Assembly: GCA_035578175.1 (NCBI GenBank)
Contig: JAQMRL010000001.1
Coordinates: 370,009,720 to 370,073,719 of the forward strand
DNA length: 64,000 nucleotides
Direction of reading: 5' to 3'
Source of the DNA: Catonia carolina
Lineage: Eukaryota; Arthropoda; Insecta; Hemiptera; Achilidae
Below the pieces are notes generated by a model. It ran no database searches and had not been told where the DNA came from. It saw only the letters and a list, made by a program, of their open reading frames with translations. The first letter of the stretch is position 1. Each line of letters opens with the position of its first letter. This document shows, piece after piece, positions 34,481 through 45,840 of this stretch. Made by a program: the position numbers and the translations under genes.

Positions 34481-35229
34481 TATACCCAAAAAGAAATCTC
34501 AAGCCAGCTGTCTACCTACGGTTAATGCATAATGGTGAACTTTTCTGGTGGTAGGGTTCAGTGGTGGAGCGTATACGGCAGCTTACTGACAGAAAAGAAA
34601 AAGTTGATTTCACTTACCTTAGATGTCCTGAGACTTACCAGCTGGTATTAGTGGCTTATCGATGAGTGTTGAGCTGGCGAAGATCTTGAAGGTGTGGACT
34701 TTATTTGTACGGTTAGTTTTTTGGAGTGTTTCCAGCGCGTAAATTTATTCCGGCGTGTGAATTAATATCAATCTGGGTAGCGATTTTAGTTATTGTGTTT
34801 TTTTTAAGTAGCCTAACGATCGCGGATGTGACCCGATAGAATAGCGTTAAAAAGAAGATAGCGTCTATTTGCGTATCTAGTTAGCGGGCGACTGTCCTGT
34901 TCAATCAAAACTGGTAAGTAAGAGCAGGTAGAAAAAAATCCTCATTGGTTGAAACCGAAAAATGATAACTTACAATTGTACACAGATAAACTGATCAATT
35001 GAATAACAACTAGACAAAAAATTGATATAGTCCCAAACAGCTAGATTGAGGTAACTGTTTATCATGAAGAAAAACAGAAGGAACATATTCCTTGTCGTAA
35101 AGTAAATATGGTAAGCACAATTTTGTGGTTGTTAACCTTAATACCTCAGTTAATGAACCACGGCTCTAAAAAAAAAAAGTAAGACGGTAAGTGATTTATC
35201 CCATTTTGTCAATAGTACGTTAATTAAGT
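34481..35229. other. Less AT-rich unique stretch, possible non-coding exon
   Basis: 34,530-34,920 is more base-balanced than its surroundings and ends with a good donor-like AACTG|GTAAGTAAG (GT at 34913). No open frame runs through it. It could be a 5' untranslated exon or an unknown repeat. Nothing else is seen. Confidence 0.25.
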
Positions 35230-35238
35230 TCATAACAG

Positions 35239-35429
35239 CCGACCGCATCGGCGTAGTTGGTAACTTGCTCTTTTCTCATCATGCCGTCGTGGGTTCGAAT
35301 CCCACTCAGGCACGGCATATTTTCATACGTTACAAAAAATCATTTCATCCTCACACAGTTTACACCCTAATGTTGTCGCTAATGACAGTTGCAGTTAATG
35401 CGACGTTAAATAAATAAATTTAAAAAAAT
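35239..35429 (+). mobile_element. SINE B, full-length copy with 9-bp TSD
   Basis: A 191-bp element flanked by perfect TTCATAACA (35230-35238 and 35430-35438). The tRNA-like head GCCGACCGCATCGGCGTAGT has the B box GGGTTCGAATCCCAC. The body has TGTTGTCGCTAATGACAG and the tail GCGACGTTAAATAAATAAA. The clean TSD makes this the best preserved SINE in the window. Confidence 0.93.
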
Positions 35430-35438
35430 TTCATAACA

Positions 35439-36310
35439 ATCTTTCAATAAGATTTATTCCGAATATGAAAAAGTGCAGAATTGTTCGAATGTTTTTGATT
35501 GCGGTAAACATAATTGTGACTAGGTTTTAATGTTTTATTTTTTTTTTACCAAAACTTAATCACATAACCATACTTATTTTTCAGTAGGTGTTTCTAATAT
35601 TCTTCCTATAAGAATATTATTTACATCAATCGCAGCTATGTATTAACGACCTGAACGGTATATCACAAAAGACTACATAAATGTGTCATAATTTTTTTAT
35701 TTTATAAGCTAAAATATTATTTATTCGATAAACCCTTATCTGTGATTTATAATGCTCCTAGAATATGTTATAAATTATATTGTATATTCTACAGGGAAAC
35801 CTTGAAAGTTATCAGTTGGATTAGACGAGGGTATAATATTTATGTTGGTCACGAATACTCTGAGATAGACTGGACTCGTCCAAGTATGAAGGAATCCTGA
35901 TTTTCTAAACATTATGAGCTTGCAACTCCATTGGGGTAGATAATAGTGTGTTATTTAGAATTTATTACCCAAATGAGCCTTCTGTGATTTGTCCTACATT
36001 TTCATGCTTGAATCATAAAGTTACACAGATTTGTATAATATGTAAATTGTATTTCATACGAATGCAGTTCTTCTGTGATAATGTGTTTTCTTTTTTAAAT
36101 TCTGTAGGATGGAGGTAAAATTTTTATTACAGAAAGCATATCAAGTGATTACGATGTAAAGTATTTTTCCCTGCAAATTTCTTTGTTATTACACCTAACT
36201 TCTGTTGTAAATAAATTTATTTTGAAGAGATAAGCGCAGACATTTGAATTTATTGTTACTACCATTAATGTTTTAATGTCCCTTGAGGCAGGCCAAAAGT
36301 GTTGAAATTT
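35439..36310. other. AT-rich spacer, nothing recognised
   Basis: No feature supported. Confidence 0.4.
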
Positions 36311-37048
36311 GAAAATCTGCTGTTAAACACTCACATGTCATTCTCTTTCCAATGCAAGTTATGAACAATATAACTTAACATTTGTAATGTTTTAACATTG
36401 AGAAATAAACAAAATAACTAACCTCAAAAAAACATAACCTTATTCTATTTTTTCGTGAGTGAATGATGCAAAATGAAAATCAACCTCAATTTGGCTTAAA
36501 AATACGGAAAATCACTCTTTCACGCTAAACTGGGCTCTGTAAAGAAAAGTGTTTAAAAAAAATTTTTAGATCTTTTAGCTTCCTATAAATTTGATTAAAT
36601 ACTTTTGTCATAAAATGTATACTAAGGCTGAAATCTTAAAAAATCGATTTTATACAGATTTTCACGAAAAAAAAACAGAAAAACACCAATTACCGCTAAA
36701 CTAAGCGTTAAACACAGAAAGGTTTGAAATAAAAGTTGTATTTTTCTACAACTTTCCACAAAAAATTCTACTTTTCGCAAAAAAAATGACACGAATAAAC
36801 TTCTACTTCCGGTTGGCCGATTTTGATGAAAAGTTCGTGTCGAGTAGTAGTATCTATTTTAAGTTTCAATTTTCAATTTCGTACGATGTTCCGTTCTTGA
36901 GATATTCTGTTCACACACAGACCAATCTCTAAAAACATGTTTTTGGGGTTCAGGGGGCCTGAAAACGTGTATATCCGGTGAAAACTCAATTTGGAAAATT
37001 GACATGAAAACAATACTTTACTTCCTACATATTTATATAGACAAGAGA
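36311..37048 (-). mobile_element. Family E, Helentron/DINE-like element, internally deleted copy 5
   Basis: Both ends are recognisable (AAATCTGCTGTTAAACACTC at left, ACAAGAGAAAGTAAAAA at right), but the segment from the second internal repeat to the ACTTCCGGTTGGCC block is deleted, and the microsatellite has shrunk to CACACACA. Confidence 0.78.
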
Positions 37049-37282
37049 AAGTAAAAATTAGAAGTAGTCTACTGCCATTATGTGTTATAATACAAAGCGA
37101 TTTTTTAGACCTGTTACCCAATTGTTTATGTCTGGTAAGTTTTTTCTAAGAAAGGAAATTTTTTTGTGACACGAAGTAAGTAGCGAAGTAAGTAACTCAA
37201 CCGGTATTGATACGGCAGTGTGAATTGATTCTCCTTGAGCTGTGTAAAATTTTTTACCGTTTCCCGATGTGTTACGAACAGA

Positions 37283-37840
37283 ATGTATTTTACCCTAGAA
37301 CAACGGGTTTTCATTCTTGAACAATATTTTGCTACGAAATCGTACGCAAGCGTAAAATAATTATTTCAAATTAAATTTGTTAGTGTTTCTCTGCCAAAAA
37401 GAATTTCAATTTCTAGGTTAACAAACCGATTTCTAGAGACAGGTAGTGTTTGCGACAGAAAATGTACTGGTCGACCAACTCTCTTGATAAAGACGTTTTT
37501 GTGAAAACAAGATTGTTCAATTCTCTACGGAAAAGTTTACGAAAACTTTCCTCGAAAGTTGGTTTACGAGTGTTTTTTATTGACTCGAGTGTTCAGAAAG
37601 CTGCTTAAAAATTGAAATTGTATCCGTATCGCGTACAATTAGTCCAAGAGCTTTAGCCTCCAGTTTTAAGCAAGCGATTGCAATATTGCCGTTGGTTTAG
37701 ATCTTTCGTAAATGATACCAGAACCGAAGTTTTAAACACAGTGTTCAGAAGTGATGAAGCTTGGATCAATCTCGACGGTTACGTGAACAGTCAAAACACT
37801 TAAATTTGGGATGAATCTACAAACTTCATGTCAAAAAACA
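37283..37840 (+). pseudogene. Tc1/mariner-type transposase relic
   Basis: The + strand opens at an ATG (37283) reading MYFTLEQRVFILEQYFATKS then a stop. After frameshifts come NRFLETGSVCDRKCTGRP, RKSLRKLSSKVGLRV, KLKLYPYRVQLVQEL, RLQYCRWFRSFVND, VFRSDEAWINLDGYVNSQNT, stop, IWDESTNF. These are, in order, the HTH N-terminus, the GRP linker, the paired-domain-like second HTH, and the first catalytic aspartate region (SDEAW) of a mariner-type transposase. The second and third catalytic residues are absent. No terminal inverted repeats were found. It is more decayed than the element at 40330. Confidence 0.78.
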
Positions 37841-38605
37841 AAATTTCCCTTTCTTAGAAAAATATTACCAGACATTAACCATTGGTTAACAGGACTAAAA
37901 ATCACTCTGTATACTGTACATTCTGGGGGAAAAAGGAAAACGTAAATGCCGGCTGAACTAAGTTCAAGAACCGATCGACAGTAGGTAATCGTTCAAAAAT
38001 GTTATCAGGATAGATTGGCTCGAACGATAACAATGTGGCATTAAAACATCGGAAGAACATGATTCTCAAATAATACACGGTGGACTACTGTTTATTCAAA
38101 ATTTAAAACCAGTTGAATTTTCATAAGAATTAGTGAAAAATATACTAAATTTTGAATATTAAAAGACGTGTTAGTGCATGTTAAAGCTTTCAGTCATTAC
38201 CTCAGCTTCCTCATTGATTTTCCATAAGATGGTCTCGTGACCATGACCATGGCATAATAAAATTACAAGAAATATTTCTACGCTTTTTCTTCAAAAAATA
38301 AAGTTGAATTCATTCCTTTCGGTTCAGTTATGTAAGTTTTAAGATGTAATAAAATTCTATACTGTGACAGAGACTTAAACCAGGAGTCTTCTGCCTTGCA
38401 TTACAGCGTAGACTTTTTTAAATATAACCTTACACTACATTAGATTTTCATAAAGTATTTTTATCTCTACTTTCAAATTTATACAAGAGGTAGGAAATTA
38501 AATTTTTTCAATCATAATTTCCTGTGTCTAAATATATATACCGATTTAGTGCATGTTTTTTAAAGACCAAATCTCACAATCAAAATATCTAGTTTGTAAA
38601 CTCAC
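37841..38605. other. AT-rich spacer, nothing recognised
   Basis: May include the eroded rest of the transposon; no motif is legible. Confidence 0.4.
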
Positions 38606-38846
38606 AGATTTACAGGTGTAATCATTTCCTTTGTGTATTTCCTGCAGACGTTAAAAAGATATTTCTGTGATTCATCATTAAACTTTACGATAATCCTCAT
38701 ACTATTATAAAATTGGGGAACCAGTTTGTACAGTATGGGTGCCAGCAAACTAACATATCTTTCAAATAATGTTTCGTAGCTCTCTGCAAGGGAATCAGTG
38801 TGATGGTCGATCCGTTTCGGGAAGTTCATAGCGTTTTTATATGCCT
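38606..38846 (-). CDS. Candidate host exon, unknown protein
   Basis: An open frame on the minus strand whose codon use and composition differ from the AT-rich background. The translation (AYKNAMNFPKRIDHHTD..., then LAESYETLFERYVSLLAP, KLVPQFYNSMRII, SQKYLFNVCRKYTKEMI) reads like an alpha-helical soluble domain with regular hydrophobic spacing. It is bounded by an acceptor-like TTATAG before 38846 and a strong donor GTGAGT at 38600-38605, which would make a 241-nt internal exon. It matches none of the transposon families seen in this window. I do not recognise the protein. The alternative is a fragment of an unidentified element or chance. Confidence 0.35.
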
Positions 38847-39047
38847 CTATAATTTATTCCAAGACATGCGATTGACGAATATCTAGTACTTAAAAACCCT
38901 GGAACAATTAATCACTTATTTACATATTTGTATGAAATTATACCTAAAAATTTGAATTTTAATTTCTTTACTCTGAAAATATTTAGTCTACTGAAGCATC
39001 AACCTTGTATACATGTATTTTTTTTACTTAATTATAGATATCCTGTA

Positions 39048-39441
39048 TTCCCAAAACGGGCAGGTGGAGTTTTAAATAAATTTCACTTGATCTGTTGGTT
39101 CCAGGGCTACAAAAAATAGTTCTGTTTCTTATAACATAGTCAGCCAATTATATGACTGAACTATTTAAGAACAGAAGAGATAGAGGTGTAAAAGACACTA
39201 GTCAGAGTTATCTCCTCTGAGAGTAATGAATTTCACTATAAAAACAGACCCTGTGGTGAATGAAGTGAAGGTATCATTTACAGGGTGGAGAGTGGATGCT
39301 TTTTGGAGGGCCTAGCATACTGATAAGCATACTCTTTCAACTCAGTGAGGAAGGCAATAGTAAACCACCGAACTTCATCGTTTTTACTTAGTAAAATCTC
39401 TATAGGTTCAAACCAGCCTTTCGGCTGTAGAACTAAACAAT
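39048..39441 (+). mobile_element. Family A retroposon, copy 8 (12-bp TSD)
   Basis: A 394-bp copy flanked by perfect AGATATCCTGTA (39036-39047 and 39442-39453). Full-length, with the family frame shifted. Confidence 0.92.
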
Positions 39442-39658
39442 AAGATATCCTGTAATTACTTACTAATTTTGACATGTGGTTCTGTTTACAAAATATACAA
39501 TGATTTTCGTATGAACAAATAATGTTTTAACTTAATTTATTTTTATACATCTTTTTGTTTTCCTTGCCTTTTAATAATGTATTATTTTCCATAATTAAAG
39601 CTATGTAATTCGATAATAATTGCAAATAATCTTGCTTACATAATGATACTATTAATCA

Positions 39659-39791
39659 AGGGCGTACCCAGGATCTGTGCTAGACGAGAGCAACTCATAC
39701 TAGTTTCGTGCAACGGGTTGTAAAGTGAAAGGGTTTGCAAAGATCGTAGACACTATGTTTTCTTCTGGGGGCAGCTACTACTGCCCCTCAC
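39659..39791. mobile_element. Small MITE-like element with GGGCGTA ends
   Basis: About 130 bp with inverted ends GGGCGTACCCAGGA (left) and, reversed, TGGGCGTATCTAGTGAGGGG (right), and a GC-richer core. It resembles a common insect MITE type whose ends read GGGCGTA.CCAGG. No TSD could be fixed. Confidence 0.55.
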
Positions 39792-39999
39792 TAGATACGC
39801 CCATACTATTATTATTACTCTTAATAAATTACTCTAAATAAATTGTACTGTAACTATATTACAGTATTACTAAAAATTAGAAGTTAGTCATAAATTATTA
39901 AATTTAATCCTTTGGTAAAACACAAAGTAGAGTAAAATGTTAAACACTGGTGCCACTTCCAGTTTCTGATATTACTGTTATTCTTCAACTTCGAGTTCC

Positions 40000-40325
40000 T
40001 TTTCCTAATTAAGATTAGATACCGTAATGATGTTTCGATCTTAGACACCACTGCTCTGAATAGATCTATAGAATCATTCTCTTAAGTTCTTCAGCCATGA
40101 GGCACGTCGGCTTCCTGGATTTCTTATACCCGATAGTTAACCATGAATTACCAAATGGAGCCGGTTGTACCGATCTTCTTGTAGAACATGACTGAAATAT
40201 TGCAGTTCTAATTTTTATAGTTTTAATTAGTTCTATTTCTCTATTTATGACTTCTTCACTTGTTTTCTCTTCTGTTTACGTTACTCTCAACATACGGTGA
40301 TATAACCGAAGAATAAAATGATAGA
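40000..40325 (-). pseudogene. LINE family 2 (RTE/BovB-like), C-terminal remnant
   Basis: Reading the minus strand: LRLYHRMLRVT, stop, TEEKTSEEVINREIELIKTI, KLELQYFSHVLQEDRYNRLH, GIRNPGSRRASWLKNLRE, DSIDLFRAVVSKIETSLR. These are the RRILRI.W, VTNEEVL, YLGHIMRG, GRRR.SWLKNLR and LFRAAVSK blocks of this LINE type, with few frameshifts. The mariner-type element begins a few bases upstream (40330), so that transposon sits next to or within this LINE copy. Confidence 0.8.
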
Positions 40326-40329
40326 TATA

Positions 40330-41282
40330 ACGGGTGATTCAAAAAGAGCGCCGGTTTTTAAACGGCTGGTAAATTTTTGTTTATCGGTTGGCAACATTGT
40401 TAGACCTCATTTCTATTTCGGAGAACATTCCGATTGACGATTCAGTTGTAGTTTCTCTTGTTCGCAGTGTAGTACTCTCGCAGTCTGTGTCTAACCATGG
40501 AGAAGTTTACTATTGCACAACGAGTGTTAATCGTCAAAACATTTTACCAGAGTGGAGAGAGTTATGCTGCTACTGTCAGGCGACTTCGCGGTACTCTAGG
40601 ACGTAATGAAGCACCGAATGAATCAACAGTTCGCAGGCTCATGAAAAAGTTTTTTGAGACGGGTTCAACAGTCGACCTTAAAAGTTCTGGACGTCGTCGT
40701 TCTGGCCGAACTGAGCAGAACGTTGCGTTGGTTCGTGACAGTGTGGCTGTTAGCCCAGCAAAATCAATACGTTGCCGTTCTCAACAATTGGGTTTACGAT
40801 GTTCTTCTGTACGGAGAATTCTTCGGTACGATCTCCAATATCACCCGTATAAATTTCAGTTGCTGCACGAGAAACAATGTTGTTGCTCCGTGAACGGTTC
40901 CAGGATCGCATCATTTCTCGTAATTCCGACCATCAATGGCCACCAAGGTCGTGTGACTTGACGCCTTGTGACTTTCATCTTTGGGGTCATCTGAAGTCAT
41001 TGGTGTATGCCAATAAACCCCGAAACATCAATGACTTGAAGGAGGAAATTCGACGGGTTATCGGGCAAATGGAAGTTGAAACTTGTCGTGCAGTAATATC
41101 CAATTTCATGGACAGAGTTGATGCGTGCCAGCGCAGTAGAGGAGGACACATGCATGACATCATTTTTCATACATGAAATCGGAAGGTAAGATGAACTTGT
41201 TGATGTATTTATTTTCAGTTTTTCAATAAAATAAATCTCTTAATTTGATATATCAAAACCGGCGCTCTTTTTGAATCACCCT
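40330..41282 (+). mobile_element. Mariner-type DNA transposon, internally deleted, both TIRs kept
   Basis: About 953 bp between TA dinucleotides. The inverted ends share GGGTGATTCAAAAAGAGCGC then CGGTTTT (left at 40332, right at 41254-41281), identical over 27 bp. It carries the first and last parts of a transposase gene. Matching ends and short, clean coding pieces suggest a fairly recent deletion derivative that could be moved by a full-length relative elsewhere. Confidence 0.92.
40497..41176 (+). pseudogene. Mariner-type transposase with central deletion
   Basis: The start ATG at 40497 has good context (AACCATGGAG). Residues 1-125 read MEKFTIAQRVLIVKTFYQSG, RRLRGTLGRNEAPNESTVRR, TGSTVDLKSSGRRRSG and SIRCRSQQLGLRCSSVRRIL, i.e. 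two helix-turn-helix units with the GRRR linker. At about 40875 the sequence jumps, out of frame, to the C-terminal block RFQDRIISRNSDHQWPPRSC, DLTPCDFHLWGHLKSLVYAN, RRVIGQMEVETCRAVI and RVDACQRSRGGHMHDIIFHT, stop. This keeps the last catalytic aspartate region (CDLTPCDF) but removes roughly 500 bp with the first two. Not functional. The family usually encodes about 340-350 residues. Confidence 0.9.
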
Positions 41283-41789
41283 ATAGTTAAGGCAGTTTAT
41301 TCTCTATAAACTAAAAACTCATGTACATATGTGAATGGTGCATGCAATAAGTTTACTTTGAAAAACTACTAAATAGATTACTTTATGACGAAAGTTTAAT
41401 ACAGTAGATTACTTCAGTACAGTGAGATATTTTAAAATTACTTACCTAAAATGTAGGTTATTAAGTTAACAAGAAATTAAGATACAAACAGCTGGTTTTA
41501 TTAGATGTTGTGTCACTTATTTTGAACAATAGAATTTCTTTTTTAATATTGAACTTTTTCCAATAATCATTCATACTGTAATAGATATCCTTAAATTAAT
41601 TATCACTAAAACTCGTTTTTCACTTAACAGTAATAGACATACATACAATAAAAATATCATAAAACATAGACTAGGCTACACAAACACAAAAAAAAACACA
41701 GTACGGTGTATATTTTTTTAGTTTTTAAGAAACAATAACTATAAAGTACAATTCATTTCGTAAAATAAGTTGTAATTTTTGTTTTTTTT
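41283..41789. other. AT-rich spacer, nothing recognised
   Basis: May contain the undetected far end of the Tigger relic. Confidence 0.35.
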
Positions 41790-42217
41790 TTGTTTCCAAT
41801 TCGTAAAACGTGTCCTCAATCTTATTTTAAATATTTAAAACTTGTTGTAAATTTTCATCTACATTTTGGCAATGACAGTACGTGGAAACAATAAGAATGG
41901 CTAGTGCCTGTTTACTTGAAGGAGCACTATTTCTGTTTCCATTTCATCGTCATCTTCACTTTCTTCCTCGTTGTATTGGGCTAAGACATTTTCGATTATT
42001 GCATCATCGCCGACATCTGCTGAAGTACTAGCTAAGTCATTGTCAGCACCTACATAGGCGTCTAAATCCATATCCTGAAAATATTGTTTTGCCGCTATAG
42101 AGATATTTTCGTGCCGCTATAAAGAGAGTTAAATACATTACCGGAGTATACGAAAGGATCGGGGTCGGCAAATAATGCCGCTAAAGAGAGATTTCTGCAA
42201 TAGAGAGATTTTACGTT
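41790..42217 (-). mobile_element. Pogo/Tigger-like transposon, internally deleted relic
   Basis: The minus strand begins GTAAAATCTCTCTATTGCAG (element end, 42217) with repeated TCTCTTTAGCGGCA / TCTCTATAGCGGCA motifs (four between 42091 and 42212). It then enters the acidic C-terminus of a Tigger-type transposase: DLDAYVGADNDLASTSAD, DDAIIENVLAQYNEEESEDD, and after a frameshift PSSKQALAILIVSTYCHCQN, VDENLQQVLNI. The DNA-binding and DDE domains are gone. The other inverted end was not found. Confidence 0.65.
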
Positions 42218-42589
42218 TCTCAGCGCCCATACCTTCTTACCTTCAAACGAACGAGGGAATTGAGAACACGTATCTTCTCACAAGCCTAATTTGGATTTGA
42301 AAATTAAAATTCTCGTCGGCAATTAGATTCTTAATTTTCATAAAATCAGCTCTTGCCAATAGTATTCTTACCCTAATCGTATTTCTTGTGCTTGGTTATT
42401 TGTATTATTGCTGAATATATAATTAAGTTTAGTTTTTTGCTAGGCTGAAAAAAATGGTTTAATATATTTTATACCAGAACTACCTCTATAAGAACTAAAT
42501 ATTAAATAAAATTTGATTCGTTATAACAAAACACGTTACATTTACCTTGAAACGGCAGATCTGTCCGAGAGTTTTCTTGTATAACTCTC

Positions 42590-43075
42590 CTCTACCTCAA
42601 GCCGACAAAATTCGTTACCTCGGTCTACATATATAGACAGATGGCTTACATAGAATGAAGATGTAACCATTAAACGTTAACTATTAGATGGTAGGCGAAA
42701 ACAGCTATAACACATTCTATCTCGTCGATCAAATTGCCGATTCCTCTAAAATTGCTGTTATATAAGACTTTACTTAAGCCAACGTTGATGTACGGTTGTC
42801 AGATGCATGGTTTATCAAAACTATCAGTCATAGTTTAACTTCAACGGTTTCAATCAAAATTGCTTCGTACGCTAGTAAATGCTCCATTTTTGTGGTAAAT
42901 CACACACTTTACTCGGATCTAAAAATTCCATTTATTAATGACACCATACACGAAATATATCAACTCTTTAGACAAAAATTACCTAACCCATTAATTCGTA
43001 AACTTAGTTCTCCACATTTACCAGGCAATCTATGTCGTCGGCTCAGCAGGAGGTAGAGCAGAGATTTGAATTATC
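42590..43075 (+). pseudogene. Jockey-type LINE, RT C-terminal remnant
   Basis: The + strand reads ADKIRYLGLHI, then LLLYKTLLKPTLMYGCQMHG, LQRFQSKLLRTLVNAPFLW, and in the next frame VNHTLYSDLKIPFINDTIHE, PNPLIRKLSSPHLPGNLCRR. It has several stops and at least two frameshifts; order and spacing agree with the copy at 17270. Confidence 0.78.
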
Positions 43076-44584
43076 TTCATTCAGTACAGTTAAAATTTAA
43101 TAACGACATACAAATTAATTAAACTTAATATTATAAATTAAATAATCCTAATGATTAAATTGTGTAAAGGCTAACTGTAATAATTAAGTAGGGAAGTCCT
43201 ATAATGAATGATTAGTGTCCTCCTTTATCATGTAACGTCATTTTTTAATATATTATTATCATTAATTCGTTGATCGACCAACTAAGGATCACGTTAAGCA
43301 CTATGCATTTTGGTTTCTTCTTCTCAGGATGCCATTCCTCTTATCTGCCCAAAAAGCCTTCATTCGTTCGGAATGCTCCTTTCTTCTCTCATCCGTCCAC
43401 CTCCCACCAGTACCCTCTCTTCTTGCAGATTGCACAGTCAGACTTATCCTTTTGTCATTTGTCTTCTGCCTAAATTTGTCTCTATTGTAAATGTCCTCTT
43501 CTTCAACTCGAAGTTTTTTTAGATCCTCTTTAGTATTGATAAACTACTTCAAAATAGTCTTAGTATTATCAAAGTTATTCAAAATTTTCTTTGTCAGTCT
43601 GATATAAAAAAATTTCTTTCTTTTATATATACATATATATAATTTTTATATACATTTTATATAAATATTATATGCATATTTTCTGGTTGTGCAAAACCGT
43701 ACATTTGTAAATAAAAATAAATTAAGTAAAAAAAATTCGTTATAAAAATTGAACGTGGCAAAACATAAATTTCTTATCCAATTATTAATATTTCTTTTGT
43801 TTTCTTTATGACGAAGACTACTGTCTGAAATTTTTATTTATTTTCTCGAAAAGTAATTGAAATAATCTATTAAAACTAATTAATAAGCATATTCGGAAGG
43901 TTTAATTAAACTCTATGTGACATTAATTTTTAGTATAGAAATATTACATAAACATCCTGTACACTACTTTGGCCATTTACTTTTAAGTATACAAGTTTGG
44001 AAGTTGTTTCTATACTTGTAATTTAGTGGAGTTCCTTTTGTTCTCATTTGAATTTCGTGGTGTCAATGATTTGAAAATAAAGAAGTTTAGGAAGCAAGCA
44101 AGTGAATAACCAGGACCACATTGCGTTGGACAAATGAGTTGAAAATGTTAAATAACAGTTATTTATAGGTTACAAACTCTTACATGACCCTTAACTCTTA
44201 TCATTAGAAACAAACTTGTACCAGTTTATTTCACGAACAATTACAATACTGAACATACAATGTTGTTGTGGTTTGTTAAGTTAGAACAAACGAAATAATT
44301 GTTGAACAGTAGTAGTTCAGAACTTTATTAAAGACGTTAAACTTCGTTACAGGTGGTTAGACTAACATTATATTTAGTGTATCTGCTGTAATGTAACGTA
44401 AAATCACTTTCTCCATTGGTATGAATATAAGTAGTCGAGTTAGTTTAGATTTTTGCTGTGATTTTTCATAATTTCCATATAAAATTCTATCACTAGCTTT
44501 AATGACAAATATACGTCACTACAAGTCAATAAATTTAAAATTAGTACTTTTATCGTCTAATATATTACAACAGAATTTGAGTTC
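43076..44584. other. AT-rich spacer
   Basis: Holds a (TA)n-rich patch (43620-43675) and, at 44069-44125, one arm of a ~57-bp direct repeat whose partner is at 45897-45953. No gene is supported; the two ~70-codon frames at 43270-43522 have no domain. Confidence 0.4.
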
Positions 44585-45620
44585 TTGCAAATTTTAAGAT
44601 CTACTTTATATACTTCTGATCTACCAGAGAGCAATAACACAACCATCGCCACTTTTGCTGATGACACAGTTCTATTAGCAACAGATGACTCTACCCTTGG
44701 GGTTACTAAAATACTACAAGATCATCTGAGTATAGTTAAAAACTGGTGTAAGAAATGAAAAATTAAAATAAATGACGACAAATCGAGTTATATTACGTTT
44801 ACTTTGAGGAAAGACACATGTCCACCGTTACGAATAAATGAAAGACCAGTTCCTCAGTCAGATGATGTAAAATACTTGGTAATGCACTTAGATCGACGCC
44901 TTACCTGGTCCAAACATATTTGGAACACAGGCAAAAGACTAGGATTGAAGCTGAGAGATTTGTATTGGATGATGAACAAACGTTCACAGCTGTCACTAGA
45001 GAGCAAGCTTCTTCTGTACAAAGTTATATTGAAACCGCTGTGAACTTATGGGTTACCGCTTTGGGGATCAGCTTCAAAATCGAATCTTGCTATTATCCAA
45101 CGATTCCAGTCGAAAGTTTTATGGATGATAATAAATGCTCCACGGTTTGTGACAAATGATGCGTTGCATAACGACTTACGTGTCAACACCGTGAAAGAAG
45201 AAATTACGCAGCTAAGTTCTAAATATCAAACAAAATTATCAGATCACCCAAATTCTTTGGCGCTTAAGTTACTTGATAATGGCGAAAGCGTAACACGACT
45301 AAAACGAATAAAATTGCTTGATCTTCCATTTCGATTACCGACTAACCTACATTGTAAATATTGTATTCCAGATCAACATCATCTTCTTCCTCTACGCATT
45401 TATACTTTCACCGCTATTAATTTGGTTACCTTTTCTATTTCTGATATTCATTCTTTATCTAGTTAATGTTTTCGAAAATTATAAATAATTTTGTCTTTCT
45501 TTTCGAAGCAATACCATTGGTTATTGTCTTCGTCATGTGAACACTTTTATGTTACTTACTTATAGTTTTTGGTTTTAAACTGAATGTAAATAAATAATCT
45601 CAGATGTTAGAAAAAAAAAT
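44585..45620 (+). pseudogene. Jockey-type LINE, RT C-terminal half and 3' end
   Basis: One continuous frame runs from about 44600 to 45466 with two stops. It reads LYTSDLPESNNTTIATFADD (FADD catalytic box at 44654-44665), TVLLATDDS, IVKNWCKK then stop (44756-44758), PPLRINERPVPQSDDVKYL, HLDRRLTWSKHIW, LSLESKLLLYKVILKPL then stop (45041-45043), TYGLPLWGSASKSNLAIIQR, NDALHNDLRVNTVKEEI, RLKRIKLLDL. There is no frameshift over ~290 codons. A ~150-bp 3' untranslated stretch ends in AATAAATAA... and an A-run at about 45612-45619. 5' truncated; no TSD seen. Confidence 0.87.
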
Positions 45621-45649
45621 CTTTCTCGGATCACGCATGAAGAGTAAAT

Positions 45650-45840
45650 TATTAATGAAAATGAGTCAACAAATATAACGTTTACATTAAAGAAACTAAC
45701 ATGTCCAGTCGTTATATTGAACAGTAAAGCTAACTCGCAAAAAGAAGTAGTTAAATATTTGATTTTACATGTAGACCGAAGACAACTAGGGCTGAAACTA
45801 CGTCAATTTTGGCTCTCAATCAGTAAGACTTAACTCTTTC
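45650..45840 (+). pseudogene. Second jockey-type LINE fragment
   Basis: INENESTNITFTLKKLTCPV, SQKEVVKYLILHVDRRQ, GLKLRQFWLSISKT correspond to a ~60-residue segment of the adjacent copy (DDVKYLVMHLDRRLTW...GLKLRDLYW). It is therefore a separate, older insertion lying just after the tail of 44585-45620. A deletion has joined DRR to GLKLR. Confidence 0.7.
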
